A DNA stretch of 34,166 nucleotides, taken from NCBI GenBank assembly GCA_016212295.1, contig JACRGO010000228.1:1-34166 (forward strand), given 5' to 3'. Shown piece after piece: positions 17,598 through 28,030 of this stretch; positions within the stretch are counted from its first letter, which is position 1, and every line of letters starts with the position of its first letter. This DNA comes from Nitrospinota bacterium. Its GTDB lineage: Bacteria; Nitrospinota; Nitrospinia; JACRGO01. A program made the position numbers and the translations under genes. The notes beneath the pieces are model-generated. The model did no database searches and was not told where the DNA came from. It saw nothing but the letters and a program-made list of their open reading frames with translations.

Positions 17598-18773
17598 CTA
17601 AATCAACCCTGAAAGAAACGTGGCCAAGGGCATGACACGGACATCCCCGGACCAAAAATCCCTCTCGGTCTTTTTTACCACCTGAAAGGAAAAGGGAATG
17701 TTTAATCTGGTTCGGTAATAATTGAGCGCGGGAGATACATTCTCATCGGACATCTTGGCCTCCACTGAAAACCAGGGCTTTCCCTTGTGCGTGACCAGGA
17801 AATCCACCTCCCGCTTGTCCACGTCCCGCAGATAAAACAGCTCAGCTTTATGGCCATGAACGTCATGAAGGTAATGGCAGAGCTTAAGAAGGTGTGACGC
17901 AGCCATGTTTTCCAGGCGACGCGCTTCGTCCTCGATTTCGGACCAGTCCCACAAATAAAGCTTCGGCTCCTTCTTTAAAGACCTGGTCCTTTTGTGCTGA
18001 AAGGGGAAAATCCGGAAGGAGTAATAGAGGTTTTCAAAGACGTCCAGCCAATTGACAATGGCCTTATGCGTGACTTCCACATCCTCACGCAGCGAGTTCA
18101 GGGACAAGGGCGACCCCGCTTTTCCCGGAAGAAGATCGCACAGCAACTCCATGGAAGCAAGGTCCTTGATGGCCGTTAAGTCCCGGATGTCCTCCTTGAA
18201 CAGAAGATATTTCCTCTCGTTATGCCATCTCCGCAAAAAATCGGGGTCCGCTTCCAAAAAAGATTCCGGGAACCCGCCAAAATGGAAGAGTTTTTCCAGG
18301 ACGCCGGGATCATGTTTGCAATTAGGGAAAATAAGCTCCTGCCCAGGATTGAAGATATTTTTTATTTTCAGGACTTCGGCGTAGGAGAAAGGGTGGAGCC
18401 GGTAGTAGTGATATCTCCCGAGCATGGAATCGCCGCCGCGTTTATAGACATTTAGACGGGCGCTGCCGGTAACCAGGAAGGAAAATCGTTCCTTGTGCTG
18501 ATCGTACTCCCCTTTGATAAGGGTTTTCCACTTGGGGTTTTTATGGATTTCGTCGAGGATAATGAGTTTCGCTGTTGCCGGCCATTCGGCCTTCTGGATG
18601 GCCTTCCGGTCCTTTCTGTTGTCCCAGTTGAAGTAGGCGAAGGAACGGAACGCGCGGGCGATGATTTCCCTGGCAAAGGTGGTCTTCCCCACCTGCCTGG
18701 GTCCCCCGAGAAAAACCATTTTTTTCTTGAGGTCCCTTTGAATTTCTGAAGCCAGATACCGGTCCTGGAGCAT
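17598..18773 (-). CDS. ATP-binding protein, AAA_14 / DUF4143 family
   Basis: GGPRQVGKTTFAREII (Walker A), KLIILDEIHKNPKWKTLIKGEYD (Walker B), FLVTGSARLNVYKRGGDSMLGRYHYYRLHPFSY, C-terminal KREVDFLVTHKGKPWFSVEAK nuclease-like motif. Confidence 0.9.
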   Translation of the reverse strand: MLQDRYLASEIQRDLKKKMVFLGGPRQVGKTTFAREIIARAFRSFAYFNWDNRKDRKAIQKAEWPATAKLIILDEIHKNPKWKTLIKGEYDQHKERFSFLVTGSARLNVYKRGGDSMLGRYHYYRLHPFSYAEVLKIKNIFNPGQELIFPNCKHDPGVLEKLFHFGGFPESFLEADPDFLRRWHNERKYLLFKEDIRDLTAIKDLASMELLCDLLPGKAGSPLSLNSLREDVEVTHKAIVNWLDVFENLYYSFRIFPFQHKRTRSLKKEPKLYLWDWSEIEDEARRLENMAASHLLKLCHYLHDVHGHKAELFYLRDVDKREVDFLVTHKGKPWFSVEAKMSDENVSPALNYYRTRLNIPFSFQVVKKTERDFWSGDVRVMPLATFLSGLI

Positions 18774-19014
18774 GCTGAAATTTTAGCATACAGGGAAAAA
18801 AATTAGCAAAGATTTTACCTGGCAGGGGAAAAAATTAGTGAAGGGGGGCCGAAGGCCGGCGTGTTATTTCGATATTGCTTCGGATTTCGAGATTGAATTT
18901 AAAAATTCGACGTTCGATGTTGGACGTTCGATATTTATGCATAGGCTCTAAAATTAATTGCATCGGCTTTTATAGATTGTGCGAGATGAACTCTTGGAGC
19001 GCATATGCAAAAAT

Positions 19015-19896
19015 CTATTGAAGATATTTTTCATCGCCGGGACCGGTCTTGTTCCAATAGTCCAGGCGCAGGGTTTTACGGAGCAAATATTGAGTGCCGT
19101 CATGCCTCTTCCACTTCAGCATAACGTGAGGGAACTCCTCCGCGAACCAGAATAAATCCTCCCCTTTTGAATGGGACACGGAAAAGCCCTTGGCTGAAAA
19201 TTTTCCTGCCGGGACCTCTACCATTGACTTACCTGAATATGCCAGGGTAGCGCTTTCCGGTTGGAAAGAGGTCAGCTTCGAGGAAATTTGGCCTGGAAGC
19301 ATTGGAAACTGGACCTTCTCGCCCTGTTTCATATTCACTGCCCTCAATAGAATCGGGAGTGCGTCGTATAAGGGAAGGCCCTCTTCCAACCCCAATGTCT
19401 TCATGCCGGACCCCTGATGGTCCCAGTAAGTGATGAAATTAATTAAGGACTTTCCACGGAAATTCACGATTTCCTTAAAGCTGTTGCCGCACCATTCCTG
19501 GCTTCCAAAAGTCATTTTAATTGGGTAAAAGCTCTTCTTTTCAAAAAACACGGAGAGCATCTGCCTGTAGGAATAGACCCCGGTTGGGACCGTAATCGAG
19601 TAATTAAATTTCATAACCTCCATCAAACCCTTCTCTTTCCAGTCATCGGCCTTCACCAAGAGGTCCGGTTTGTGGCTTTCCTTCACGAATATATGGGCGA
19701 CCTCTGATTCCCGCGCTATTCCGTACCGGATTTCCCCGGCCTGGTAAATATTAATCTCCGCATTTCCGTCATCCCATGTTTTGTTTTCCATGAATTCGCG
19801 GGAAAGATGATCGTAAAATGGATCAGCAAAGACTGGAACATCTAAGAATAAGAAAAACAAGGCAAACAGCAAAACCAATTTTTTAAATAAATTCAT
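19015..19896 (-). CDS. Predicted secreted protein of unknown function
   Basis: 293 aa with N-terminal signal peptide (MNLFKKLVLLFALFFLFLDVPVFA); no family confidently recognised. Confidence 0.7.
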   Translation of the reverse strand: MNLFKKLVLLFALFFLFLDVPVFADPFYDHLSREFMENKTWDDGNAEINIYQAGEIRYGIARESEVAHIFVKESHKPDLLVKADDWKEKGLMEVMKFNYSITVPTGVYSYRQMLSVFFEKKSFYPIKMTFGSQEWCGNSFKEIVNFRGKSLINFITYWDHQGSGMKTLGLEEGLPLYDALPILLRAVNMKQGEKVQFPMLPGQISSKLTSFQPESATLAYSGKSMVEVPAGKFSAKGFSVSHSKGEDLFWFAEEFPHVMLKWKRHDGTQYLLRKTLRLDYWNKTGPGDEKYLQ

Positions 19897-19945
19897 GGCT
19901 ACTCCTTGAAAGATTGTGGTATCAATGTAGATGCTTACCCAATAA

Positions 19946-20112
19946 CATGGCGCGGCTTCGCCGCAACCAAAATCCGAATAACGAATATCGAAATACGAAA
20001 CAAATCCGAATAACCAAATTCCAATATCTCAAACCACGGGGCCTGGGTTTTAAAATTTGAACCTTTGGATTTTGATATTGTTTCGGATTTCGTTATTCGG
20101 GTTTCGAATTTA
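19946..20112. repeat. Dispersed repeat mosaic incl. GGTTGCGGC element and AATCCGAATAACGAA inverted repeat
   Basis: catggcgcggcttcgccgcaacc, then AATCCGAATAACGAATATCGAAATACGAAACAA with an imperfect inverted partner gatattgtttcggatttcgttattcgggtttcgaat. Confidence 0.6.
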
Positions 20113-20277
20113 TTTTTCAACGAGTTACATGAAAAACTGTGCTTAAAAAACAAAAGAATAAGCAAATAAATGGAATTGTTTTGGACATTCGGTAATTGTA
20201 ATTTGTAATTTATTTGGGATATGTTGTTTGTCATTTGAGATTTTGTTTTCCTTTTGGTTGCCGCACTTTATTATTAT

Positions 20278-20964
20278 ATGACTCAATCAATAAAACTCTC
20301 AATAATCATCCCAACCCTGAACGAAAGCCGAAGCATCGCTCCGTTACTAAAAAGTTTCCACGGAATGCCTGGTATGGAAGCCATTGTCTCTGATGGGGGA
20401 AGCGTGGACGGGACCCTTGATCTGGCGAAGGAGAATGGGGCCATAACCGTGGCTTCTCCTCCGGGCAGGGGGACTCAATTGAACAAAGGCGCGGCCCTGG
20501 CAAGGGGAAAAATTCTCCTGTTTCTCCACGCCGACTCAAGGATTTCCGATGAGGGCATACACAGAGTGATAGAGGCCATGTCAACAGGAAAATACGCGGG
20601 AGGGGCTTTTTACCTTGCAGTGGACGGGGCGGGAAAATTACTGCGGTTTGTGGCCTGCGCCGCTAATATAAGATCCATGTTTTTTAAAATCGCGTACGGA
20701 GACCAGGGGATCTTCGTTGGCCGGGAACGCTTTGAAAGGCTTAACGGATTCAAGGAAATCCCATTAATGGAAGATTACGATTTTTTCAGACGGCTACAAA
20801 ATAGCGGGAAAATCATCCTGATAAAAAAAGGATTGGCGACATCGCCACGGCGATGGGAAAAAGAAGGGATTTTTTACGCCACCATCAGGAACTGGGCCAT
20901 ATTTTCTCTGTACCTGCTTGGGGTCCCGCCCGCGAGTCTCAAGAAGTGGTATGGGAGCGTTTAA
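20278..20964 (+). CDS. Family-2 glycosyltransferase, TIGR04283-like
   Basis: IKLSIIIPTLNESRSIAPLL, AIVSDGGSVDGTLDLA, RGTQLNKGAALARGKILLFLHADSRI, GDQGIFVGRERFERLNGFKEIPLMEDYDFFRRL. Start moved from 20254. Confidence 0.85.
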   Translation: MTQSIKLSIIIPTLNESRSIAPLLKSFHGMPGMEAIVSDGGSVDGTLDLAKENGAITVASPPGRGTQLNKGAALARGKILLFLHADSRISDEGIHRVIEAMSTGKYAGGAFYLAVDGAGKLLRFVACAANIRSMFFKIAYGDQGIFVGRERFERLNGFKEIPLMEDYDFFRRLQNSGKIILIKKGLATSPRRWEKEGIFYATIRNWAIFSLYLLGVPPASLKKWYGSV

Positions 20965-21015
20965 AAAAAAATCGTGGCGGCGATGTGGAAAGCGGCTCCT
21001 TTGTCCCCGCCCCAT

Positions 21016-21050
21016 AAAAAAACCCCCACGCTTTCGCGCGGGGGGTTTTA
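21016..21050. terminator. Bidirectional terminator between convergent genes
   Basis: TAAAAAAACCCCCACGCTTTCGCGCGGGGGGTTTTAT: A-tract, GC stem-loop, T-tract. Confidence 0.88.
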
Positions 21051-21084
21051 TGAAAAAAGAGAACAGTGGGTTCTCTAGGGGGGC

Positions 21085-22728
<1,644 letters not shown>

Positions 22729-22752
22729 TTATCGTTTCTCCTCAAAATAAAT

Positions 22753-23043
22753 TTAAGAAATAATAGCTAAAATGTCTTCTTCCCTCATCAAGAGGTGTTC
22801 AACGCCTTCGACCTTGATTTCAGTCCCGGCGTATTTGCTGTAAATCACCTTGTCGTCCACCTTGACGTCCAGGGGCTGGATTGTTCCGTCCTCCTTAATC
22901 TTGCCTTTTCCGACGGCCTTTACTTGTCCCTCGGACGGCTTGGTCTTTGCGGTATCCGGGATAATGATCCCCCCGGCGCTTTTATCTTCACCCTCTGCCT
23001 TGGGCAGGACCAAAACCCTATCATGCAACGGTCTGATACTCAT
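22753..23043 (-). CDS. groES: Co-chaperonin GroES
   Basis: [48 protein letters not shown]...; directly upstream of groEL. Confidence 0.97.
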   Translation of the reverse strand: MSIRPLHDRVLVLPKAEGEDKSAGGIIIPDTAKTKPSEGQVKAVGKGKIKEDGTIQPLDVKVDDKVIYSKYAGTEIKVEGVEHLLMREEDILAIIS

Positions 23044-23300
23044 TAATGCCTCTCCTTAAAAAGTTTGTTGAAAAATATAAAATTAAATGCGGTGAAAATA
23101 GCGGCCCTTCCCTAAGCCCTGTTTCATTTTGGATGGGAAAAATCGCCCTCCTTTCCTATTAAATTTAATAATTTGCCGTCGCGGAATTCATGGCTCCTTA
23201 GTCACTTGCCCAGCAATCCCGTTGATTTTAAAGAAAAACCCAAGAATTTCCACGCATTAAATTAGCGGTCTGCATGTTCGACTGCTAAAGATATATAAAA

Positions 23301-24002
23301 TCAAATTCCGGGCTTGTCAAAAAATAATTTCAAAATAGTCAAAATTATTTTTATTCCTGCCCTCATGGAACCGGAAAAGGTGCCGGAAATCTTTGAAACG
23401 CCAGCTCTTTTTCTGTAACTTACCGGAATTTCAAGGATTTTCAGCTTTTTAATGACCGCCTTCACCTGCATCTCAACGGTCCAGCCATAAGTCCGGTCCA
23501 TCATTTTCAATTCCTTAAGCCTGTCGTACCGGATGGCGCGGAAAGGGCCGAGGTCCGTGTACTTGAATCCATGCAAAAGATTTATCAGGAAACAAACCAA
23601 TTTATTGCCCCATAGTGCGTGAAACGGCATGGCGCCTGACTCCCTCCGGCCACGCAAACGGGAACCGACCGTGAAATCCGCCTCCCCTTTCAGGAGCGGC
23701 CCCACCAGGAGAGCCATTTCCTGTGGAAAATCACTGTAGTCTCCATCCATGAAAACGATTATTTGTGGATTCAAAGGGTCAATGAATTTTAGCCCCTTCA
23801 GACAGGCGTCCCCATAGCCGAGGGTACGTCCCTCCAAGACAGCGGCCCCTTTTTTTCTTGCTATCTCCGAGGTTTTATCCTTGGAGCCTCCATCCACGAC
23901 GACGATCCATTCAGCAAGCCCCTTCGGAATGGCGTCCAGCGCCAAGCCTATGGATTCCTCTTCGTTCAAGGCGGGAATTATGACTGCTATTTTTTCTTTC
24001 AT
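23301..24002 (-). CDS. Family-2 glycosyltransferase (dolichol-phosphate mannose synthase-like)
   Basis: IAVIIPALNEEESIGLALDAI, IVVVDGGSKDKTSEIA, IVFMDGDYSDFPQEM, FTVGSRLRGRRESGAMPFHALWGN, LGPFRAIRYDRL. Confidence 0.88.
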   Translation of the reverse strand: MKEKIAVIIPALNEEESIGLALDAIPKGLAEWIVVVDGGSKDKTSEIARKKGAAVLEGRTLGYGDACLKGLKFIDPLNPQIIVFMDGDYSDFPQEMALLVGPLLKGEADFTVGSRLRGRRESGAMPFHALWGNKLVCFLINLLHGFKYTDLGPFRAIRYDRLKELKMMDRTYGWTVEMQVKAVIKKLKILEIPVSYRKRAGVSKISGTFSGSMRAGIKIILTILKLFFDKPGI

Positions 24003-24052
24003 GGATTTAACGCCCGCGAATTAAGCCTAAGGGACTTAGAAATTAAAAATAT

Positions 24053-24133
24053 ACCGCGGAGACACAGAGGCGCTGAGAAAGCCATGTATTGAAATTAGAA
24101 AATTTTTTCTCAGCGCCACTGCGTCTCCGCGGT
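24053..24133. repeat. Dispersed 'ACCGCGGAGACGC' palindromic repeat, copy 3 (best preserved)
   Basis: ACCGCGGAGACACAGAGGCGCTGAGAAA (24053-24080) and TTTCTCAGCGCCACTGCGTCTCCGCGGT (24106-24133); 26/28 complementary. Confidence 0.85.
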
Positions 24134-24333
24134 TAATAAATGGTATTTTAGTATTTGCCAAGTCCCCAATTTTTTCATTTGGAAAAGGCGGAACCACTTA
24201 AAAAGTGATTTCTTTTTTCTCCTGGTTTATCGTGGACAATTATAACTTTTGAAATAATGGATTGAAAAGGGTATCATTAAAAACGCAATTTTCCGGACGT
24301 AATATTTCAGTACAGTAATAAAGGAGCGATATT

Positions 24334-24801
24334 ATGAAAAAAAACCTGGTCGCCATCGTCATGGGAAGCGGGTCTGACAGGCCCATCATGGAGGAGGCGG
24401 AAAAAGTCCTGAAAAATTTCAATATTCCTTTCGAGGTCAAGGTGACCTCCGCGCACAGGACGCCGGAGCAGACCATGGAGTACGCCAAAACCCTGGAGGA
24501 AAGAGGCATACGGGTGGCAATTGCTGGGGCCGGCGCCGCTGCCCATCTTGCCGGGGCCGTCGCGGCCTGGACCACCCTGCCTGTCATCGGCGTTCCAATT
24601 GACTCTAGCCCCTTGAAGGGCCTGGACTCCCTTTTATCAACAGTGCAGATGCCGGGTGGAATACCGGTCGCCTCAATGGCCATAGGTAAAGCAGGCGCTA
24701 AGAACGCGGCCCTTTTCGCGGCGGCGATTCTTGCCCTGTCCGACCCGGAAATCAATAAAAAGCTCAAGGAATACAGGGACGAGATGAAAAAGGCCGTGTG
24801 A
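24334..24801 (+). CDS. purE: N5-carboxyaminoimidazole ribonucleotide mutase
   Basis: VAIVMGSGSDRPIMEEAEKVLKNFNIPFEVKVTSAHRTPEQTMEYAKTLEERGIRVAIAGAGAAAHLAGAVAAWTTLPVIGVPI...QMPGGIPVA. Confidence 0.96.
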   Translation: MKKNLVAIVMGSGSDRPIMEEAEKVLKNFNIPFEVKVTSAHRTPEQTMEYAKTLEERGIRVAIAGAGAAAHLAGAVAAWTTLPVIGVPIDSSPLKGLDSLLSTVQMPGGIPVASMAIGKAGAKNAALFAAAILALSDPEINKKLKEYRDEMKKAV

Positions 24802-24914
24802 GGAAAAACAAGACTCCAAATGGCAAATTTAAAATAAACCGTTTTTCCCGCGCAACCTTAGTTCACTTGCCGCTTCAGCCATTTTAAACTTGATGAATTC
24901 AAGCGCCTCGAAAC

Positions 24915-25946
24915 ATGAGAACAATCCAACGCCGCCGGAGGGCGCTGTTCACCTTGGTGGCGGCCATTATGCTTCTGGCCATGGCCGAGATCGGGCTCCG
25001 CGTTCCAGCGTACATCTTCCGGCGTGACGCCGGCTACTCCGCCTTGCCTCGGGACAAGGGCGCGACTGTTTTTTGCATAGGCGATTCCTTCACCTTCGGC
25101 ACAGGGGTCAACCTGGACGAGGCGTATCCCCAGGCGCTGGAGCGGCTTCTGCACGGGGCCGGCTTGACCAATATCCGGGTGGTGAACCTGGGGCGGCCGG
25201 GGCACAGCAGCGCCTATGCCCTCTATTGCGCCGCCCAGGCGATCATGAATGAACCCTCTCCTTACCTGGCCGTGTTGTCCGGCTGGAACGCGAATGATAA
25301 CGACTTTCTCATGCATGCAAGGGAGAAGAAGCAATCGGCGCCGCTGAGCGCCTATGTCGACCAATTCCTCAACTGGTCGCGCTTGTACCGGCTGGCCAGC
25401 CAGATCGCCACTCTTCGTGGAAGGAGCGAGGACTTGGGAAATGTGAAGCTTGTTCCGCTGTCGCCGGCCATGCGCCTGTATAACTTCCGCGCTTACCAGG
25501 AAATCTGCCGGAAGAACCTGGAACAGATTGTCCATATCTCCCGGCAGCGCCGGGTCCCGCTCATGCTGCTTAATTATCCTGTCCAGAAGCTCCCGCCCAA
25601 CGAATACAATCTGGAGTTGGAGTACTACCATCTTATGCACGGCAAGACCACGCTGGAGGAAAAGGACTATGTGGTCCACGACAGGCGGCCAGGCGAAAAT
25701 GCCATCGACAGCGTGATACGAGACGTGGCGGAGCGGGGCCGTGTGCCGCTGGTCGACGTCAACACCGCCTTTAAGGAAGCCGCGGAGCAGGGATTATACC
25801 AGGAGGACTGGCACCACCCCACCGCCAGGGGACACGAGATAATGGCGCGGCGGGTCTTCAGCGCAATCACCCAGAATTTCGGCAAGATAGCCGCGTCCCA
25901 ATCGCCTCGGAGCCGGAACAACCAATCAGAGGGCGGGAAACAATAA
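24915..25946 (+). CDS. SGNH/GDSL-type hydrolase with N-terminal membrane anchor
   Basis: N-terminal TM segment; FCIGDSFTFGTGVNLDEAYPQAL; NLGRPGHSSAYA; DWHHPTARGHEIMA. Confidence 0.82.
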   Translation: MRTIQRRRRALFTLVAAIMLLAMAEIGLRVPAYIFRRDAGYSALPRDKGATVFCIGDSFTFGTGVNLDEAYPQALERLLHGAGLTNIRVVNLGRPGHSSAYALYCAAQAIMNEPSPYLAVLSGWNANDNDFLMHAREKKQSAPLSAYVDQFLNWSRLYRLASQIATLRGRSEDLGNVKLVPLSPAMRLYNFRAYQEICRKNLEQIVHISRQRRVPLMLLNYPVQKLPPNEYNLELEYYHLMHGKTTLEEKDYVVHDRRPGENAIDSVIRDVAERGRVPLVDVNTAFKEAAEQGLYQEDWHHPTARGHEIMARRVFSAITQNFGKIAASQSPRSRNNQSEGGKQ

Positions 25947-26068
25947 TTTAATCTTCAACGGGGGCGGGTTAGCCTGGATTGTTTTCGCTGCGGTAATACT
26001 ATAGAATTAAGCGTTTTTCAGCCTTTCGGCGGTTCTTTCGCCATGAATCCAAATATTCCTTAAAATAC

Positions 26069-27853
26069 ATGGGACCTAAAAATTCCGTCTCAATCTTCAG
26101 TCCAAACGCCGGGACCAGATTAGCGATTTCCTGGATTTTCAAGAACAATTCCTACGATGTGAATGCCGCGAATGCATGCCAGCCGGACGAAATTCAGGCC
26201 GCGCTCATGGAGGAGTTCAAAAAACATATCTCCCAAAAAAAATCCTCCGATGAACAGGGTCTGGTGGTCCTAAATTGCCGTAACATCTTTGAATACGAAA
26301 AAGTGTTGCGGGAATTAACCAGGAAAATCATGGCCCGGAGGATTCAGTGGGCCATGGACAGCCTCATCTTCGGGCGGGAAGACCTGAACCATTTTTTCGA
26401 CTCTTTCATCATCACTCATTTTATCACGGGCGCGGACCTCATTTACCAAATTGAACGCGACCAAAAAATCCACGCGAGCCACGGAGACATCTACACCCAG
26501 GAATTTCTTGACTGCGTCAATCTGTTTTGCGAGGTGGGTATATCCCTCTCCATTTATTTTGAAAAGAGCCTGGAGCCGTCAGGGGACGATATACGGCAGT
26601 ACAATCAAGCCTTGCAGGCCGGAAAGCTGGAGGCGGCCAAACTGGCGGGCAGGGGAAATGTCACAAGGGAGGAACTATCGGAAGCCATTAACAAGCATAT
26701 CCAGTACTGCAAGCTGGCGGACAAGTCGGCCCAGATGACGGAACGCTTCATGGGCGACCTCATGACGTTTCTCAAGGACCGGGACACCTGGAACAGGATT
26801 TCCCAGAAAAGGACCGGCGTCATTGAGTCAGTGGACGTCTATAACCAGTACCTGGAGCTGAAAGTCAAGGCCATGAAGCTGAAGGAAAAAAGGGAGTTCA
26901 AGGAGATGGAAAAGGTGTTAAAGCAAAGCCTTGAACTTCTTGAAGGCTCCGGCGATGCTGGAAAACGGCCCCTGTTTGACACGTACATAGAGCTGTCCAA
27001 GGCCCAGATTTACCGGAAAAAATACGTCTCGGCCCAAAAGCACGCCACCGCAGCGAAAAAGATCCGGACCGAGGCCCCAAGTCCCCATCGCCTTATGGGA
27101 GACTGCCAGTTGGGCCTGGCAACCCAGGCGTTGAAGAGCGGCCAGTACCGGGACGCGGAAAACTTTTTTCATGGGGCGTTGAAGCACCTGATAAAGAGCC
27201 AGAAACTGGCGGAAGGCGTGGAAATGGAAGAAGCCACGGAAAACGAGATCGAAACCGCCGCGTCCATTTCTTACTTCGGCGACTGGATGCGGTGGGAGGC
27301 GAAAAAAAATCCTAAGGCGGCGGAACTTTTAAAGGAAAGCGTTAATTTTCAATCCATAGTGAAAATGGGCGAGAATTTCACGGTAAAGCATAAGATCGCG
27401 GTTGAGGCCAAGATCAGCCATACCGCTTCCCAGGCCGAGGCGGATGAAAAACTGGAAAAAGCCAGGAATTTCGCCATGAAGGCCGCGGAGTTGATCCTGC
27501 AAAAGAAATCCGAACCGGCCAAGACAATGTACGCGAGCGCCATAAAATTCGATGAAGTCACCGCCTTCATGACCATCAGCCACCAGGCCAAGAAATTCAG
27601 CGCGCAGGGAGAAGCGGCCAAGGCCCTGGACCTTTATTCATGGCTGGCGGAGGTGGACCAGAACGAGGCGGACATGCAATACATCAATGTCGCTAAATGC
27701 CACCTGCACCTGGGAGACAAAAACCAGGCGCTTAAGTATGTGAATGACGCCTTGAGTCTGAATAAAGACGTTATCCAGGAGGCGCAGGAGCTTGACCCGG
27801 ACTTCGGGCGCTCCGAGATCATGAAGCTGTATCTTGAGAATTGCAAAAAGTAG
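26069..27853 (+). CDS. TPR-rich protein of unknown function (594 aa)
   Basis: Helical TPR-like repeats (AKALDLYSWLAEVDQNEADMQYINVAKCHLHLGDKNQALKYVNDALSLNKD); N-terminal about 80 aa not TPR-like. Confidence 0.75.
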   Translation: MGPKNSVSIFSPNAGTRLAISWIFKNNSYDVNAANACQPDEIQAALMEEFKKHISQKKSSDEQGLVVLNCRNIFEYEKVLRELTRKIMARRIQWAMDSLIFGREDLNHFFDSFIITHFITGADLIYQIERDQKIHASHGDIYTQEFLDCVNLFCEVGISLSIYFEKSLEPSGDDIRQYNQALQAGKLEAAKLAGRGNVTREELSEAINKHIQYCKLADKSAQMTERFMGDLMTFLKDRDTWNRISQKRTGVIESVDVYNQYLELKVKAMKLKEKREFKEMEKVLKQSLELLEGSGDAGKRPLFDTYIELSKAQIYRKKYVSAQKHATAAKKIRTEAPSPHRLMGDCQLGLATQALKSGQYRDAENFFHGALKHLIKSQKLAEGVEMEEATENEIETAASISYFGDWMRWEAKKNPKAAELLKESVNFQSIVKMGENFTVKHKIAVEAKISHTASQAEADEKLEKARNFAMKAAELILQKKSEPAKTMYASAIKFDEVTAFMTISHQAKKFSAQGEAAKALDLYSWLAEVDQNEADMQYINVAKCHLHLGDKNQALKYVNDALSLNKDVIQEAQELDPDFGRSEIMKLYLENCKK

Positions 27854-28030
27854 CTATCCAGCGTAAGTTCAAAAGCCGTCCTTCGATAAGACCGGCCTCC
27901 GCTATCCACTCGCAATTTCCTTGATAAATCCCCCCGCCTCTGGTACATTTACCTTTGACCTTTTTTATTCTTTGTAATTTTAGTTATCGGGATTTATTTG
28001 CCATTTGAAATTTGAAATTTCATACAGCCT

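Noticed and set aside
20278-20964. Arsenosugar biosynthesis cluster
   Set aside because: Only a TIGR04283-like glycosyltransferase is present; no arsM/arsS or other pathway genes nearby.
23044-23300. CIRCE (HrcA) operator upstream of groES
   Set aside because: No TTAGCACTC-N9-GAGTGCTAA-like inverted repeat is visible; regulation cannot be assigned.
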